Shown one piece after another: positions 5,726-7,966 of a stretch of 7,966 nucleotides of DNA. Source of the stretch: an uncultured Collinsella sp. (lineage in GTDB: Bacteria; Actinomycetota; Coriobacteriia; Coriobacteriales; Coriobacteriaceae); assembly GCA_900554985.1 (NCBI GenBank), contig USJQ01000042.1, positions 1-7,966 on the forward strand. Direction: 5' to 3'. The notes under the pieces were generated by a model, which saw nothing but the letters and a program-made list of their open reading frames with translations, was not told the DNA's origin and ran no database searches. Position 1 is the stretch's first letter; each line of letters opens with the position of its first letter. The position numbers and the translations under genes are program-made.

Positions 5726-6796
5726 CTATCGACAAACCAAATGGATCTTACTCGCATCGAAGTGCATGCGTAGCGTCTCGCCTGCTTGCGGCAGCTCGTC
5801 GACAGGCACGCCCACCTTGTTGACCTTCCACTGCAGACGTGTGGGCGCATCGGCGCGCGGCACGTCCAGCAGCACCAGGCGCTCAAAACGCGAATCGCTC
5901 ACGCGGGCCACATGCAGGTCATAGCTGTTGCGACCACGCTCGACACGGTTGTCAACATGGAAGTAGCTTGCCCGAATGCCCAGGTACGCCACATTATCGG
6001 GGACCGCGCGACCCACGTTAAAGGTCATGCCCCAGTCGAGGGCCTCCACTTCTTCGTCGCCGACCTTGCGCGCCCGGCTTGTGTTCTTGCAGCCCGTCAG
6101 GCGCAACGCCGCCAGCGTCCGCGGACGGCGGACCACGTCCTCGACGGAGCCGATCTCCTCCAAATGTCCGTTATGCATCACGCAAATGCGCTTGCACAGG
6201 CGGCATGCCTCGTCAATATCGTGGCTCACGTAGAGGACGGTGCGGTTGCACACATCGAACAGGTCGAGCATGTTCTGCTCGAGCGCGCTCTTAAGATAGG
6301 AATCGAGCGCGCTCATGGGCTCGTCGAACATAAAGATGCCCGGATGCGCCGCCACCATGCGCGCAAGCGCCACACGTTGCTGCTGGCCACCCGAGAGTCG
6401 CGCGGGGTAGCGGTCGGCAAAATCGGCCAGACCGAAAATGCCCAGATAGCGCTCGGCAAGCTTTTTGCGCGCCGCGGCGTCGCCCGCGTCCTTTACGCCG
6501 GCACATACGTTATCGGCCACCGTCATGTTGGGAAACAGCTGATAGTTTTGGAACAGCAGGGCGCATTTTCGCTCCTGGGGCGACAGGTTGATGCCCGCCG
6601 CCGAGTCAAAAAAGGTCACGCCGTTAACGACGATCTTGCCCTCGTCGGGCGTCTCCACACCGGCAATGCAGCGCAGCGTGCAGCTCTTGCCGCAGCCCGA
6701 GGCACCAAGCAGCGCCACACGCTCCTCGCCGGCCTCAAGCTGCATATCGAGCATAAACTCCGGATAGCGCTTTTTAATATCCAGAACGAGTGACAT
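5726..6796 (-). CDS. modC: ModC, molybdate/tungstate ABC transporter ATP-binding protein
   Basis: A 356-residue ABC ATPase that powers the ModB permease at the inner face of the membrane. Seen: Walker A GASGCGKS (31-38), Q-loop FQNYQLFP (82-89), signature LSGGQQQR (134-141), Walker B IFMFDEP (154-160), D-loop SALD (162-165) and switch His192 in SHD. Residues ~235-356 form a C-terminal accessory domain with YLGIRASYF (271-279), in the place of the TOBE/Mop domain of ModC; I do not see a clear Mop-type molybdate-binding motif, so it may be a diverged version. The start ATG 6796 lies 3 bases after the modB stop with GGGAGG upstream inside modB, which suggests coupled translation. Substrate specificity (Mo, W or both) rests on the ModB partner and cannot be read from the ATPase alone; sulfate is less likely. 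Confidence 0.88.
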   Translation of the reverse strand: MSLVLDIKKRYPEFMLDMQLEAGEERVALLGASGCGKSCTLRCIAGVETPDEGKIVVNGVTFFDSAAGINLSPQERKCALLFQNYQLFPNMTVADNVCAGVKDAGDAAARKKLAERYLGIFGLADFADRYPARLSGGQQQRVALARMVAAHPGIFMFDEPMSALDSYLKSALEQNMLDLFDVCNRTVLYVSHDIDEACRLCKRICVMHNGHLEEIGSVEDVVRRPRTLAALRLTGCKNTSRARKVGDEEVEALDWGMTFNVGRAVPDNVAYLGIRASYFHVDNRVERGRNSYDLHVARVSDSRFERLVLLDVPRADAPTRLQWKVNKVGVPVDELPQAGETLRMHFDASKIHLVCR

Positions 6797-6799
6797 GAC

Positions 6800-7966
6800 C
6801 TATCGACCTCCCTGCATAGCGGGCTCATCGCGCATGAGCTCAGCCAATGCCTCGCGATCGATACGCAGCGCATCGCCGCCGACTGGGTCGAGCGAATCGG
6901 TCTGGCCGCCCAGCGGCTTGGCCTGTTTGCGTTCCGCACGGGAAAGGCCCCGCTCGCGATACTTTTGCGAATGCGCGGTGTACATGTTGATGAACAGAAT
7001 GACCAGAAAACTGAACACAATTACGACGATGACCCAAAAGAGCGCCACCGACGTGTTGCCGCCCATCCACTCAAAGTAAATCGCAATCGGAATGGTCTGC
7101 GTAATGCCGGCATAGTTGCCCGCAAAGAACAGGGTGCAGCCAAACTCGCCCATCGCGCGGGCAAAGGCGAGCACCGTGCCGGCGGCAATCGAGGGCCAGC
7201 CGAGCGGCATCATAAGCTTGGTAAAGATGCGACGCTCGGACCAGCCCAGTGTGCGCGCCGCATCGAGCATCTGCGTGTCGAGGCTCTCGAAGGCTCCGAG
7301 CGCCGTACGGTAGACCAGGGGGAACGACACCACCACGGCAGAGATCACCGCCGCGGGCCAGGTAAAGACGATCGAGACGCCGCGAGCAATAAGCCACCGA
7401 CCGACCCCGGTCGAGCGGCCAAACAGCATGAGGAGCAGAAAGCCGCAGACCGTGGGCGGCAGCACCATGGGAATGGTAAAGACCGAGTCGAGCAGGCCCT
7501 TGATGCGACTCGAGGTACCCATGGTCTTCCACGCGGCAAACAGGCCCAGCGCAAAGGAGATCAGCAGGGCAAGGCCGCTCGTTTTTATGGACACCCAAAA
7601 CGGTCGGTAGTCGATGTCGCCCAAAAAGGAGGCCAGAGAGGTCACGGGCCCCTGCTCATCCCGCAGCACGACAGACGATGCCTCTACCATTTGAGCGCTA
7701 TCAAGCCAACGCGCGCCGCCCTTGGCATCACCCGAGGCTGATGCAATCACCACATAGCGGTCCCCATCCGCAACGCGCTCGTCAAAGCCATAGGTATACC
7801 CGCCAGCTTCAAACGTTGTTTCCGCCGTGACATACCAAGGAAGATCCACGTGCCCTAGCTGCGCACCTCCCATGCAGTTTGCACTGTCAAGCTCACAGAC
7901 GAGGGCCTTGAGACCCGATACGCATTCGTTGTCCTGCGGATCCAATCCATACCTCTCGACCGCCTT
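6800..7966 (-). CDS. modB: ModB, molybdate/tungstate ABC permease with N-terminal extension (partial, 5' end cut)
   Basis: The frame is open to the right edge; 388 codons are visible and no start need lie inside the window. The last ~270 residues are a ModB/CysW-type permease with about five membrane segments (near residues 124-147, 160-184, 198-219, 255-273 and 309-329). The EAA loop is AARTLGWSERRIFTK (236-250), which docks to ModC, and AMGEFGCTLFF (271-281) followed by TQTIPIAIYF (289-298) is typical of molybdate permeases. ModB proteins usually start just before the first membrane segment (about 225 residues). Here at least ~117 residues precede it, beta-rich in look (e.g. GDRYVVIASASGDAKGG) with three cysteines and no motif I recognise. 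A ~50-residue charged tail follows the last segment. modA is not in the window and may lie just upstream. Overlap with modC spacing: 3 bases. Confidence 0.86.
   Translation of the reverse strand, partial: KAVERYGLDPQDNECVSGLKALVCELDSANCMGGAQLGHVDLPWYVTAETTFEAGGYTYGFDERVADGDRYVVIASASGDAKGGARWLDSAQMVEASSVVLRDEQGPVTSLASFLGDIDYRPFWVSIKTSGLALLISFALGLFAAWKTMGTSSRIKGLLDSVFTIPMVLPPTVCGFLLLMLFGRSTGVGRWLIARGVSIVFTWPAAVISAVVVSFPLVYRTALGAFESLDTQMLDAARTLGWSERRIFTKLMMPLGWPSIAAGTVLAFARAMGEFGCTLFFAGNYAGITQTIPIAIYFEWMGGNTSVALFWVIVVIVFSFLVILFINMYTAHSQKYRERGLSRAERKQAKPLGGQTDSLDPVGGDALRIDREALAELMRDEPAMQGGR

Noticed and set aside
5786..6793. A 335-codon plus-strand frame opposite modC
   Set aside because: A mirror of modC codon bias; composition is His/Ala/Arg-rich and no motif is seen.
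1..7966. tRNA or rRNA genes, CRISPR arrays, transposase genes, phage genes
   Set aside because: None seen on either strand.

Overview
All recognisable genes in this window lie on the minus strand, so they read from high to low coordinates. GC content is high, Shine-Dalgarno sequences are clear, and the genes are those of a strict anaerobe: a selenocysteine-containing SelD, oxygen-sensitive radical/ATP-driven reductases and a molybdate/tungstate importer. This fits a gut-type Actinomycetota such as a Coriobacteriia (Collinsella-like) species. That placement is inference from content and style; no marker gene is present.

Layout in transcription order. (1) 7966-6800: modB, molybdate/tungstate ABC permease, cut by the window edge and carrying a long extra N-terminal region. 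(2) 6796-5726: modC, its ATPase, followed at 5714-5680 by a good intrinsic terminator. (3) 5725-5297: a 429-base gap with that terminator, a plausible sigma70-type promoter (5660-5633) and a leader of about 330 nt with several hairpins and one possible tiny ORF. (4) 5296-4013 and 3858-2554: two paralogous proteins of the 2-hydroxyacyl-CoA dehydratase / double-cubane-cluster reductase family (E. coli YjiM-like). (5) 2539-1775: their ATP-dependent activator (YjiL/HgdC-like). (6) 1704-655: selD, with an in-frame UGA at codon 17 decoded as selenocysteine and a bacterial SECIS-like hairpin just downstream. (7) 595-1: yedF, missing only its last few codons.

How the genes fit together. The activator should pass electrons, with ATP hydrolysis, to one or both double-cubane proteins, which would reduce an unknown small substrate. 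SelD makes selenophosphate, and YedF is a selenium-associated sulfurtransferase-like protein. ModBC supplies Mo or W. Mo/W and Se meet in selenocysteine formate dehydrogenases and Se-dependent molybdenum hydroxylases, so the neighbourhood is consistent with an anaerobic redox metal/selenium locus.

The most unusual structure is a pair of ~100-base direct copies of a structured element (2592-2700 and 3896-3997). Each folds into a long interrupted hairpin, and four base pairs differ between the copies by compensatory double changes. Each copy sits directly after the end of one of the two paralogous reductase domains. In the second reductase gene the copy has become part of the coding sequence and supplies most of a 47-residue C-terminal tail.
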